A stretch of DNA of 64,000 nt from Polyporus tsugae (GCA_024305745.1 JAHRBS010000006.1:746501-810500), one strand, 5' to 3'; counted from the first letter of the stretch, positions 33,815 through 46,238 are shown. Made by a program: numbers and translations. Notes: generated by a model from the letters alone, not told the origin.

Positions 33815-33905
33815 TTCGGAACTGGCACGCCTCGGATTCGAACCGCGCGCTGTGCATCCACCATTGCAACTTGAGAGTCTGGCACGAGTCTCAGGGCCAT
33901 GCACG
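33815..33905 (-). tRNA. tRNA-derived remnant, copy 4 (tRNA-Leu-like, degenerate)
   Basis: On the minus strand an A-box-like TGGCCCTGAGACTCG is followed by CAGACTCTCAAGTTG (a CAA anticodon is possible), then GGTTCGAATCC (B box) and GGCGTGCC at the 3' end. The T-stem pairs 4 of 5 positions; the anticodon stem is poor. Its placement relative to the DUF2461 copy is the same as in units 1 and 3. It may be a tRNA-Leu pseudogene; scoring by a covariance model is needed. Confidence 0.4.
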
Positions 33906-33970
33906 TCACCTCCACCACCACCAATACTGTACACTCCTTTTCGTTGCTTGGCCTTTCATGAAGCCTTCTG

Positions 33971-35323
33971 ATGACGGGTGTCAAGACGGCGCGAGGATCT
34001 GATTCGGCTGCAAAGACTTTGAAGAGCAAGGCGAAAGCGAACTTGAAGTATTTCGGTGGGAAGAAGGACAAGCGGCATAAGAGGGCTGAGCGCGAGGTCT
34101 ATGATGGCGAGGACCCGTCGGAACTGGAAGTACAGTTGGAAGGGGTGGAAGAGGAAGGGCAAGAAGGGGAAGGGGAAGAGGATGTGTGGTAAGCTGAAGT
34201 CTTGGACAGAGATTGGGTGAAAGGTGCTCGTGGAACGCTTCGCCGATGCCCTGGTCGAAGTAGACCCCAAAATACTCCATCTTGCCTCGGAAGGCGTCGT
34301 CCATAGGGTATACCGTGACGTGAGTTGAGATGCCGTTTTGTCAAACGTTGAGGACTGACTGAATCGCAGATACGCTTCAGTAGTGAAAACACTGGTCTTC
34401 TGCAAGTTTCTCGCGGAGCGGACGTACTTAAGGGTATATTCGCTGCATGTAAGTCGCCGCTTGGCCATCACTGCACATCGACTTGGGGCTGCGGGCAACG
34501 AGACCACATGTAGGTTTTCTGTTCAGCAACAGGAGATCAGTAATCGTCTCGCATGCTTCGGCTCGACCACAGAGGACATCCGCGTCAAGGTCCGCGTTGC
34601 GGTATACAGACTAACCTGACAACTTCCACAGTAAAGCCAAACGGTGAGAGCCTGATCGCCGCGGGAAGCTGGTGCCCCGGCCGGAACGAGCTCGCGACCA
34701 TCCGGTGCGTTCTCTTTGACGTCCCTTCCTGGCCAGCACGCGCACGCATCTCTGACCGTCTCGTGTAGAAGTAATCTCCAACGCTCCTCGCGGGGTTTGC
34801 GCCAGATGATCTCCAGCCCGGAGTTCGAGGGGCTCTTCGGACCCGCGCAGCCGCACCCGAACGGCCGGCGCCAGAACATCTTCGGGGCGGAGGACGAGCT
34901 CAAGGTCGCGCCCAAGGGCGTCGACAAGACAGATAAGTGCGCTGCGATCGTCGTGTCTCTGACTTTTGGACGCTCGTGCTGACGCTGAGCGAAAGGGATA
35001 TCGACATACTCAAGTGCCGCTCGTTCGCCGTTGCCTACAGGTGCGTTACCGGCTTCCAAGTTCCCAAGTCCAAGCGGTATTGTTGACGCGTGACACCTCT
35101 TGGGAAGATTTACGGACAAAAAGGTCCTCTCGTGGGACTTCAAGGGGGAGCTCTCGGGCGTTGCGAAGGTGGTGCACTCCATCACCTTCGTGTGCGCCTA
35201 CATTGATGTGGGACATTGACGTGGGCGACGTGGGACGTGGGCAACAGCTTGAACGACCTGATGACAATCCAGGACGGCGATAGTAGCAACTCGGACGATG
35301 ACCAGGACGCGGAGGACGAGTGA
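33971..35323 (+). pseudogene. DUF2461-family gene remnant, copy 4 (inverted unit)
   Basis: The start MTGVKTARGSDSAAKT and KYFGGKKDKRHKRAERE match copy 3, but the frame stops at ~34192 and the rest of exon 1 and the next two exons are missing. Later pieces are ERFADALVEVDPKILHL (~34225-34280), a shifted version of RFSNDKTPYK (~34370), ESLIAAGSWCPGRNELATIR (~34645-34705), FEGLFGPAQPHPNGRRQNIFGAED (~34825-34895) and the acidic tail ending at 35323. The piece at 34645-34900 is almost identical to copy 3, so the duplication is fairly young or conversion has occurred. Confidence 0.75.
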
Positions 35324-35689
35324 GGATGTTTTGTGGCCACATTTTTGGGCGTAGTACATCTACACCTTCACGCAAAGTTTATGGCCGGAGAATCGAGAAC
35401 GAGATTCTACACATCGCCAAAGGAATCCTTACCATAACGTAATGTGACGTTTGCGGGTGGCAACTATCTCCTTCCCGAAGATACTCGAACCACCACGATC
35501 TTTCCACCCGCTGCGGGCAGCAGACCTTACTATCCTCACCCTCCACCACCATCGGCCCAGCCTACCTCCCTAAACAAAATACACCCAAGCACTCTCCGTC
35601 CAGTGGTACGTACTAGGATGGTGGAAGACGTATCGCCCGCTCCATGTTAATCGTAAATTGTTAGCGTTCTGAGGTCATTCTTGGCCCCC

Positions 35690-37816
35690 ATGCGCCTTCT
35701 AGACGTCGAGATCGGTCAGTTCGTTGAAAAGGACCCGGAGAGGACGGTGTATGCCATCTTGTCGCACACCCGGGACACCGAAAACGGCGAGCAGACGTAC
35801 AAGGAGTTGAAGAAGATCCAGCGGCGGTATGGTACGCGATCTTATGTCCCGCAGAGTCGCCCTGGCCCCGAGAGCGGAACTTTGTCATCCCCCGAACAGG
35901 ACCGGCGAGATGGACCACCCCCCACCCCGCCCCCCTCACAGCTCCCGCGCACTCCATCAGTGATGACACTCACGCCGGCTTCATCCGGACTTTCCACCCC
36001 CAAGAGCCAACCCGACACCCACGCCTCTTCCCTCCCTCCTGTCGATGTGCCCTCCTCGGACGATCCTCCTGCACCCGCCACGAGCGGTCCTTCTGCGCTG
36101 TCCCCAGAACGCCAGTCTAAGCCGCCTCCTCAGTCCATCTGGGACGACCCCGAGCTGTCACCCAAGATCTGCGAGGCATGTGCTGTCGCCCGGGCGCACG
36201 GCTATCGTTACATCTGGATAGACTCGTACTGCATCGACAAATCAAGCAGCTCCGAGCTTTCCGAAGCCATCAACTCGATGTATGCGTGGTATGCGAGAGC
36301 AGCAGTGTGCTACGCGTATCTCGCCGACGCTCCTCCCGGAGATGACCATCAGACTCAAGGCTCCTGCTTCCGCGAGAGTTGGTGGTTTACCCGTGGATGG
36401 ACGCTCCAGGAGCTCATCGCGCCGGGAAGCGTGGTGTTCCTCTCCAAGGACTGGGCTTCAATTGGCTCGAAGCAGGCCCTTGTCAACCTCGTCGAGAGCG
36501 TCACCAAGATCGATTATCAGCCTCTGTTGCATCTGGAGCCCCTTCACAGGTTCAGTGTAGCCCAACGACTCTTTTGGGTCGCGAACCGGGAGACGACGAG
36601 GAAGGAAGACAGGGCGTACTCGCTGCTGGGTATCTTCGACATCCACATGCCAACGCTTTACGGCGAGGGCGACCGCGCGTTCCGACGGCTGCAGGAGCAG
36701 ATCATGCAGCGTATCCCTGACCAGAGCCTCTTCGCGTGGGGAGAGGTTTACTTGGGCCCCCATCTCCCCCGGGACCCTGACCTCATTGACGTCCCAGAAA
36801 TTATTCACGCTACACAATGGGAACCTCGTCGGTCTCCTATTGCGGCATTTCCTGACGCCTTCTGGAGGAGCGGAAGCGTCTGTACTTACGGTCATGATAC
36901 CATCCGCAACGTCCAGCTCCCAGCCTCTCATCGCTATGAGATAGAGCACACGTCCACTCCATACGGCATTCGCACACAGTTTCAGATGATACCCCTTACC
37001 CGCGACTTATTCCGGGGCGAAATACTACGCGATGACATCAAAGTCGAATTCGATCCACCATAGGACTGTCGGTGCGTACCTAGCCATCCTCGGGTGCGAC
37101 CACATAGAACACCCGGGGCAACTCCTGGGACGGGTTTGCTACGTACCTCCCTCGAAGTCCGGTGTCGAGTTCGTGTATACTGGAAGGCTCAAAATGGTTT
37201 CACAACCAGGCGCTCGGGCTGTGCATCAGGATCTCTTCCCCCTGTCGCCAGCCACCATTGAGTACTGTCAGCCGCGTACCGAACTGAAAACGGTATACAT
37301 ATCTCATCCCGACCACACCGACCTGCCCTCGATGATTCGATGCTTCGACACCAGCCATACGTCACGATCAAGTTGGCGCTGTTGAGGGAGAACTGCGAAT
37401 CCCTGCGCTACCAAGGATACTCGGCGGACCTTCGCGATCCAGATCCGGACCACCCGAACACTCACTGGCTCACACTTTCCAAGGACGAGCACACCATTAT
37501 CGTGGAGTTCCAGCACAGTCTCACGGATTGTGGCAGATCTTTGAACCTTACGGCCGAGGTCAAGATGTTGGGCCCGGGATCCTGTGTTACACGGGACTCA
37601 CATCACACAGGTCTAGATCGTCGCACTGTGTATTGGGCCGACGGCTGCGACACATCATCCGGATGGAACACTACTAGAGCTCGAGGCTTTCACTTTCAAC
37701 AAGTCGAGTTCAGCCTGAGCCCAGCAGCGGCCGGGACGTTGGCTCTGGGCCTCAACCCAAAGTTCGCGGGCACTGGGGTGTACATCTTGAGCGTCACTGT
37801 CAGTAACCGGATTTGA
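35690..37816 (+). pseudogene. HET-domain protein, copy 4 (inverted, broken)
   Basis: The first 457 codons are open (35690-37060) and carry WIDSYCIDKSSSSELSEAI, WFTRGWTLQELIAP and DRAYSLLGIFDIHMPTLYGEG. The first HET motif reads YAILSHTRD, with Arg replacing the conserved Trp, and WIDSCC has become WIDSYC. A TAG at 37061-37063 is followed within 15 bases by a one-base insertion (compare CGGTGGTACC in copy 3 with CGGTGCGTACC). A second shift lies near 37340, after which the C-terminal frame runs to 37816. Two altered signature residues plus frame damage indicate a pseudogene. It could at most express a truncated N-terminal protein. Confidence 0.85.
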
Positions 37817-38476
37817 GAATGATTCACATACTTATGACAATGAACGTCGCGCGATGACAACGAAAGATGATGGCGACAGCGACACCCAAGTATATAACAC
37901 ACTGGTCAGAATATGTTACCTAACGCGCGCGGTCGTGCTCGCTTTGAATGATAGTGAGTGGTGATGCGTCCGAGACGGGTGGGCGCGGGTCAAATTGGTT
38001 GCAGCACGCGTACATTGTTCGGGCAGGCAGGAGACCTGGGCATCCAGATCGAGTTCAGGATCCGTTCTTAAGTTGCGTGGAAGTAAGTATGGTCTGCCTG
38101 AAGAGATCAAAGGATGGGGCGGAAAGGCTCCTCTATTCAATACCATGGGCGAAGGATAGTCTGAGAACGTGGTGTACAACCCATGGACGCATCGGAGACA
38201 GCTGGCCGAGACACATGCACCGACTCAGAGGCGGAATCCTACAGGAGGACGCAAGAGGAAAGGCTCGTCGCACCCTCACCACCACTCGCATCAAGCGTGG
38301 CGTTCTGAGGCTGCTTAGAACAGTCGTCAGAATCTCAGATAGCGGGCAAAGAAGGACTTAAGACCGGGAGCTGAGCGCTGAATGTCGACGACTCGGAATC
38401 AGCTTCGATAGAACAAGAGTACGGATGTCAACTTACAAGGCACTAGTACAATTACCCCTTCAATCTTGCCGCCGGT
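37817..38476. other. Intergenic region, no gene seen
   Basis: Separates the 3' ends of HET copy 4 and DUF4470 gene A. Short frames only. Confidence 0.4.
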
Positions 38477-41400
38477 TTACGGAAACAGATACGTGTACAT
38501 TAGTTGGATCGATCGCCAACCTGTTTCCACATCTGAATGGGTACCGGTCTCGTCGCTAGAGTTGGCGCCGTCCATTAGAGCGAAAAAAAACCGAATCCGC
38601 GTCCAGAGACTCACCTTGCTGCGCGCTGTCGTTGCGGTACGCCAGCATGTTCCACTTCTCCCTCCTCATCCTCTCCACCCGCCGCTTGCTCAGCTTGAAC
38701 CGAACGCACTCGTCGTACTGCACGTGCTCTACCGCCGTGAGCACGAAGAAAGTCCCGGGGGCAGGGGTGGCGCCGCCCTCAAAGATGCGCTCGATCTGGT
38801 CGATCGGCGTGCTCGCGGAGACCAGATCCGCCCGGTAGAACAGCAGCTGTGCCCGCGGCTCGTCTCCCGTGCTGTACTTCATCGACGGGTGGTGCCAGAA
38901 GTTGGTCGGGGGCTGCACCCGCGCCTCCCACACCGCGATGTCCTGCGCGTCGTGCGAGAAGTCTGCGGGCAGCGCGCTGGCGACGGGGAAGGGGATCGCA
39001 TAGTATGCCGTCGCGATGATCATCTCGAACTCGACCAGCCATGGGTCAGTGCGGACCCGCCGCGTTTGGACGCGTCGAAGGCGGTCGTTGACCGGAATCG
39101 GGTACATTTCCTGATAGGGTACGATGTCGGAGACCATGCGTCCGCTAAGGACACGCGCGAGGAAGTCCGATAGCCAGTGGCCAGGGTAGCCGACGCGGTG
39201 GAGGTACATGAGGAGCCCGAAGAACGCGACGAGGTTGTGCGGCAAGCGGACCTGTGTCGGGCGCACTCCCGAGAGCCCCGGGATGAAGGTGTTGAAGAGG
39301 GTGCGCGTGAGCCATGTGGTGAGCTCTTCGCGCATAGCGAGCTCTGAGAGCGGTCGAGGAAGGGGCTGCGACCCGAGGACGAGGACCTCCATGACGGGTT
39401 GGCATACTTTGATCGGGCAGCCTAGGTAGCGCGGTATTTCTTCGGGAAGCAACAAAGTGTACCTTCGTAGACGTTAGGGGCTTTGACTACAGGGCTCGAC
39501 AGCCCGAAATAGGATACTTCACTCACGTATGAACGAATTGCGCGTCTCCCCCCCATGCCCCCGTGTTAAAGAGGCAGTTACAGGCAACAGCCGCTTGCGA
39601 GTGATCTTGCAGGTTCGGGACGACGTACAAGATCATGTTCATCGGCCCGTGTGTGTAATCCCTGCGAAAGCATCGCTGTTCAGGATATCATTCACGGAAC
39701 GTTGCTCAACCACATCCTCGTGTACTTCCGTGGGAACGCCGCCGGACGAGTCAAGTCGCCCTTGAAACGCATCTTCGCTAGCTCCTCGGATAGACCTCCG
39801 CAGATAAGCTCCAGGGTCACCCGTGACTCCAAACCTTTGAGCGCTGCGGCAGCCTCCCCGAAGAACGTGTCGCAGACCTCCCAGGCAAGCAGCTTTTTGC
39901 CGTCTTTGCCTATGCCTATAGAATCTTTGCCCTTGGGATCGTTGCGGCGATTGAACGCATCAAACATGGAGACGACATCGAATACGTTCAATCTGAGATT
40001 TGGGAAACCGTCCATGTCGGGGTAATACCGTGGGTGGGCGTGGTTGAAGTCCTGTCAATGCGGCGCTGTCAGGGTCCGTCAACAAAGCACTGTGCATGCC
40101 ACCGTCACTCACGAAGAGAGAGATGTTTGCCTTCCACTCGCGTTCGACATGTTGCTTCACCTGGATAGGTACGCACGTGAAACAAGCCTTATCCGAGTAC
40201 GCAAATGTCAAGTTCACCTCACCTTGAGCTCCACAGCTGGAGTAAAATTGTCCACATTAGCGGCTTGTGTAAACGTCTCATCGAAGCCCGGATGCCGTTC
40301 GCGCAGCTCTTTAGGTGGGAAGAAGGCCTTCACGGATCGATACCAGCTCTTCTCATACATTGGGACCTTGCCACCCCCAAACATCCTCATGAAGTCATCC
40401 ACCAACTCGTCGATGTTCTCCTCCACAAAGGCGCGTCTGGCGCTGAGCGGCACGTTTGCTGGCAACGGATGCAGATTCATCTTCGCGAGCTGGGCCTCGG
40501 GCATATTGAGGAGCATCTTCCTGAACATCTCCCGCTCGGCGTTCATGTTCTTGTGGATGACTTTCAGAAAGTCCGTATTCGCGCCCGGGATCGAGGAGAT
40601 GTCATATCCAAACGAGCTCGGATCTTCGGACGGGTTGAGGCACTCGTGCGCGGCGAGCATCTTGCGGGTGGACTTGGTCGTCTTTCTCCAGTAGTCGAGG
40701 ATTGCCACCATGGCGGGTATGGTGTCGGAGACGACGTGCAGCCAGGCGGGCTGGTTATCCGGGTCCTTGGAAAGCCGCTCACGAAGGTCGTCGATGACTC
40801 CCATCAGCCTGAACCAACATGTCAGCATAGAACCGGCAGCCACCCATCGCGGATATGCACTCGCCTGTCATAACAGTACGGTGGCATCACCACACCGCAG
40901 AACATGTACATGAGCGTCGCCTTGATTTCGGCCTTGACGATGGGATCCGTAGTGCCGTTGAGCTGGTCGAGGAGCGTGAGCACGCAGAGGTCTCGGGCCA
41001 TGGTCCCATCGTGGATATCGAGCAACGTTAGATGAGCCTTGAACTTGGTCTTCTTGGCTGCGGGAAGCTTCTTGTATGTCTCGTACAGCCCGGATAGAGT
41101 GCCGAGGACATGGCGACCTTGGATGAGTACGTTAAGCGTAAGACATGCCAAAATGGACAGGATCGTCTCACCGTCTCCGACACCTCCGAAAAGGAACGCG
41201 ACCTCTGAAAGTTGGTTTGCGGGAAGGTCATCGAGGTTCAGAGGATACCTGTTGCGCGGTCCCCATCCGGAGGTGATATCGATGATATCATCCTGCCCTA
41301 TCTAAGGCATAGTTATAGTGTGAGACTCGGGGGCGGCGACAACACAGCGGAGCCCACTCACTGAGAAGAATTCCCTGGCGTGATCCCTGGATGGGAGGAA

Positions 41401-42183
41401 AGTATGAGCACGGAGAGGACAAGGACATTGGACGGAACAGGCTCACAGCGATTTCACGAACAGCGGCAAACGGGACAGTCCGCTGAGGCACGCGTCACGC
41501 TTCTTCAAGTAGTCATCGATCTCGAGCTTCACCGTCTCCCAATCTTCCCAGACACGCCCGTGTTCTTCACCAGCCGCCGCGCTCGCAGGCCGCTCGCCAG
41601 CGGCCTCTTGCAGGAGCATGATGTCATCTTTGTACTTCGCGAGGGTGTCCTGCGTAATCGTCTCGGCGCGAACTCCATTGCAGAGTGACTTGGCCAGACG
41701 TGTCGACAACCTGAGGATCAAGTCTGGCTTCGCGTCCGCCTTGTCCTTCAGCATGTTCCAAGAGCGGATCACGGCGCCGACACATTTTGCGTAGTCGCCG
41801 ATCTCGTACAAGGCCGCACTGAGGTTCGAAGGGTAGACCGGATCGCTAGGATCAGCATTTTCCGCCTAAAACACAATGGTATTAGCATAGCAGGCCTTGG
41901 AAAGCTTTGACGATCCTGAGTCCCGAGCTACGAGGGAGAATGGGTGGCTACCGCGGTACCAAGCCCTTCCTACTAGTATGGCTCAGACAGCCAACATATC
42001 GAGAAAATTGACTGTTTATTTCTTAAAGGATCACCTTTGCATATAGCTCCGCAGCCCTTTTGCATAATCAGTCGCATACACGAGGGGAGAGGTGGTGTTC
42101 GAGCGCTATTGAGCTCACTTTGACAAATTTCCGGCTTTGAACAACTCGTTGCCCCGTTGTTTGAGGGCAATAGCGTCTCCCAT
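38477..42183 (-). CDS. DUF4470-domain protein, gene A
   Basis: Starts at 42183 with MGDAIALKQRGNELFKAGNLS, the first helices of a TPR unit, continued by a 22-nt microexon (42056-42035; KAAELYAK) and AENADPSDPVYPSNLSAALYEIGDY. Then come ARLAKSLC-type helices, a 25-nt exon (DHAREFFS), DDIIDITSGWGP and the DUF4470 core FLFGGVGDGRHVLGTLSGLY...FKAHLTLLDIH (~41000-41260). A middle helical region (~40210-40800) follows, then the block with FNRRNDPKGKD (~39930-39955) and a long last main exon starting LLLPEEIPRYLGCP (39455 to ~38600), with a short final exon ending near 38477. Such proteins are common and expanded in Agaricomycetes; function unknown, related in name to the dynein assembly factor DNAAF3 domain. 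I saw no broken frame, but not every junction was checked. Confidence 0.75.
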
Positions 42184-42516
42184 ATTCACGTAGCCAAGAG
42201 GATGAGTGAAAATGAAGTAGCGACCTTGAGAATGCCGGGGATGGTCGTGGTCGTGGTCAAAGTCATGAGGATCGACGTTGCGCGCGACGCGTCGCAACTC
42301 AATAGGCGCTAGAGGTGGGCAGCGACCACTCTTGTCGATCGACACAAAACGCATGCCGGTTCTACATATTTCTCTCAAATTATGTACTTTACACATACAC
42401 TTCATTAGCAGGTACATTAGCACAACAACTACATGTAGCACTGTTCGAACGTGACTCGGACAACTAGCGCATACTAATGTGTAGGATACATATACACTTC
42501 GCGGCTTCCTTCGCAT

Positions 42517-45500
42517 TCATTCGTTCTCGTTAACCAGAACCCATTTCTGGATCGGAACAAGCAAAGTGGCTGCGAACAAAACACGTTAGTCCGACGTCTC
42601 ACCAGCATCCCACAGAAGACTCACCCTGCTGCCCCGTATCGTTCCGATACGCCATCACGCTCCACCTCGCGCTCTCCTGCCTCATCCTCTCCACCCGCCT
42701 CCTGCTCAGCTTGAACCGGATGTGCTCCACATAATGCACGTACTCCAGCGCCGTTAACACGAAGAACGTCCCGGGCGCCGGGGTCGGGCGCCCCTCGAAC
42801 ACCTTCTGGACGTCGTTGATGAGTGTCCCCGCCGACGCGATGTCCGACCGGTAGACTAGGAGCTGCGCGCGCGGATCGTACGGCGAGCTGAAGTTGAACA
42901 TCGGACGCGTCGAAAAGACCTGTGCGGGCGTGGCCGCGACTTCCCACACAGCGATGTCCGAGGCGCTGCGCGAGAAGTCGGGCGGGAGCGCGGTCGCGAT
43001 CAGGAAGGGAATGCCGTGATAGGCGGTCGCGAGGATGGTCTCGAACTCGACGAGCCATGGGTCCGTGCGGACGGTGCACGGCTTGACGCGCACTGTACGC
43101 TCGCTGACAGGGATCGGGTAGAAGTCGTCGTACTGGCGGATGTCGGAGTGCATCTTTCCGCTGAGGATGCGCGCGAGGAAATCCGAGAGCCAGTGCGCTG
43201 GGTAGCCGATGCGGTGGAGATACATGAGGATTGCGAAGAAGGCGACTAGGTTGTGGGGCAGGCGGACGTTCGCAGGGCGGAACCCGGTGTGCCCGGGGAT
43301 GAAGGTGTTGAAGAGCAGGCGGGTGAGCCAGGTTGTAATCTCGTCGCGCGTCGCGAGCTCAGAGAGAGGTCGGGGGTGAGATTGGGATCCGAGGACAAGG
43401 ATGTCCAGGACTGGTCGTGCATCGATCAGCCGGCACGCCAGATAACGGGGTATTTCTTCTGGAAGAAGCAGCGAGTATCTGTGGAACGATTGATTATTCA
43501 AAACAGTTAAAGAGAGGGATCACATTGCTCAGACGCACGTGTGGATGAACTGCTCGTTGTTAGCCCAAGCACCGGTGTTCAAGAGTGAGTTGCAAGCAAC
43601 AGCCGCCTGGGGATCATCTTGCAGGCTCGGAACGGTGCATACAGCCATATTGAGAATACCGTGTGTGTAGTCCCTGAATACCTCGTCGCTCAGTGTCGTG
43701 CTGGACGGCGCGCGATGAGGACACTCACGGAACGTTACTCAACCACATCCTCGTGAACTTCGGTGGGAACTCCTTCGGACGCGCAGTATCACCCCCTACC
43801 TGCATCTTCCAGAGCTCCTCCGAAAGCCCACCGACGACGAGCTCGATCTTGACCTTCTTCCCTAGGACCTTCAGCGCAGCCGCGGTCTCCTCGAACCACT
43901 TGCCGCACGCCTCCGAGGTGAGCAGGTTCGCATCTGTGCGAGGATAGTCCTTCGCCCTCGAACCGTTGCGGCGATTAAACACGTCGATTTCGCTCGTCGC
44001 CCTGAACATATCGAGATTGAGACCCGGGTACCCGTCACCACCTTCGTAACAGTGCGGATCCGCAGTTTTCAAATCCTAACGCAAATATCAGAAGGAGTTC
44101 CGGACGAAGACAGAGCAGTCAGCTCACGAAAAACGTGACGTTGGGCTCCCAGTACTCCTCAATCTCTGCCCAGATCTGCGTAGATCCAACGCGTCAGCGA
44201 CAGACACGAGCACGCGGATCGCTACAACAAGAAATAAACGGACCTCGTCTTGAGCGACAGGCGACAGGGCCTCCGCCTCCCTGATCTGCGTCATCGCTGC
44301 CTCGAAGCCAATATGGCGGTCGAGCAACTCCCGGGGCGGGTAAAACACCTTAAAGTACTTGTACCACACCTCCTCGTGCATCAGCACCTTCCCGTGCCTG
44401 AACAGCTTCTGGAACGTATCGACGAACGACTCTAGGTTGGCCCTGATCATTGCGCGTGCGTCGTCCGGCGTCCCGCCCTCGGGCACGAGCTTGAACTCGT
44501 AGAGGTGCTTGTCCTCGGCGGTGAGAAGCATGTTCTTGATCTGCTCGCGCTCCGAGCTATTCCCCGACTCGTACATATTGCGGAGCACGCCCTTGCTCCC
44601 GGACAACCACCCCCCGAAGGGCACGCCTGCGCTCTGGCCGAGATCAAGCGTCTCGTAGCCGCCGAGCATCGTGGCCGTCGACTTCTTCAGTTTTGTCCAG
44701 AAGTCGAGGATCTTCAGCAAGGGGCCGGTGGAAGAAGGGGATATATGGACCATTGGGGGCATGCCGCAAGGATCATTCGTGGAGAGGCATTGGTGAAGGA
44801 ACTTAATAATGGTTTTCAATCTATCTTAGCTTCGTTAGCTACATGGCACGACGGGAAGGAGAAAATGAAGCTTACGCGCCGGAGCAATAGGGCGGCATGG
44901 CTAGTCCGCAAAACATGTACATGAATGTGGCCTTGATCTCGTCTCGGACCTCCGCGTCGTCGCAGATGTTGTAGCTGTGAAGCAGATGAAACAGCAACAA
45001 AAGTCGGACGATCTGGCCTTCGTGAATGTCGAGCAGCGTGAGATGGGCACGGAAGCGCTTCTTCTTTTCCTTTGAGAGCTTGTCGAATGCGAGACGAAGT
45101 CCGCACAGGGTCCCGAGCACATGGCGACATGGAAAGACGCATTAATGACCCGTCATTTCTACCCGGATCCGGACGCACCGTCTCCGACACCCCCAAAAAA
45201 GAAGGCGAGATCTGACAGTCGTTAGGGGGACAGCTTGCTAATCTCGAGTGGGTGTGGATAGTCGTTACCCCACCCTGCAGTAAGGTCGATGATATCGTCC
45301 GTCCCTATCTATCACAAATGTTTTTGAGTGATCTTGGATGCGGCTCGCAAGATTAATTCACACACTAGGAAATACTCGCGCGTTTTGTCTCTGAGACAGG
45401 GATGAGTATTAATCACACGAGGAATGGCCCTCGGCCCACAGCAAAATAGCCGAAATCCGATCACGGACGAGTTCCACCCCCACCGTTCTCGTATATACGC

Positions 45501-46238
45501 GGATGAGAAAGATCAGGACGGACACTCACAATGGTTTGACGAACATCGGCAACCGAGACAACCCCTGAAGGCTAGTGCCGCGTTTCGTCGAATAGTCCTC
45601 CATCTCGAGCTTCACGCATTCCCACTCCTCCCAAACGCGAGCAAATTCTTCTCGACTCGCCGCGTTCACGCCCGTTAACGGCTTCCCGGCAGCGGCCTCT
45701 TGGAGCTGCATAACGTCTTCTTTACACGTCGCCACAAAGTCCTTCGTGATCGTCCCAGCGCGGACGGCATAGCAGAGCGACTTGGCCAAGCGCGAAGAGA
45801 GCCTCACGATGAGGTCAGGTTTTGCATCTGGGTTGTCTTGGAGCAGCTTCCAAGAGCGAATGACGGCGGCTGCACACGCAGAGTAGTCGCCGACTTCGTA
45901 CAGTGCCGCACTGTGATTTGAGGGATAGACTGGATCGTGGGGATTTGCTTTTTTAGCCTAGGAGATGAAGATTGAGTTAGACGCGAATTTCATTAGCGGT
46001 ACGAACGGCAACAGCATCAACGTTCGTCCTCCTCACACTCAGGCCCCTTCTCCACTAGCTTCTGCATCCTATCGCGCAATACATACCTGTGCGTACAGCT
46101 TAATGGCTCTTTGTGACGAAGCGCATGTAGGTTAGCAGTGCGACGATTGCAACCAAGCGCGACTTACTCCATCATTTTCCCCGCCTTAAAATGCTCGTTC
46201 CCTTTCTGTTTGAGTGCTGATGCAGCATCTCCGGCCAT
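42517..46238 (-). pseudogene. DUF4470-domain protein, gene B, with an in-frame stop
   Basis: A tandem paralogue of gene A, 333 bp upstream of it on the same strand. Exon order is the same: MAGDAASALKQKGNEHFKAG, a 22-nt microexon (EAIKLYAQ), AKKANPHDPVYPSNHSAALYEVGDY, a 25-nt exon (RDKTREYFL), the DUF4470 core FFFGGVGDGRHVLGTLCGL...FRAHLTLLDIH, later KTADPHCYEGGDGYPGLNLDMF and FNRRNGSRAKD, and YSLLLPEEIPRYLACR with the last short exon ATLLVPIQKWVLVNENE. In the exon carrying DDIIDLTAGWGNDYPH, a TAA at 45224-45222 falls where gene A reads PANQ. Everything else I checked is in frame, so this is either a young pseudogene or an unusual splice avoids the stop. Confidence 0.7.
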
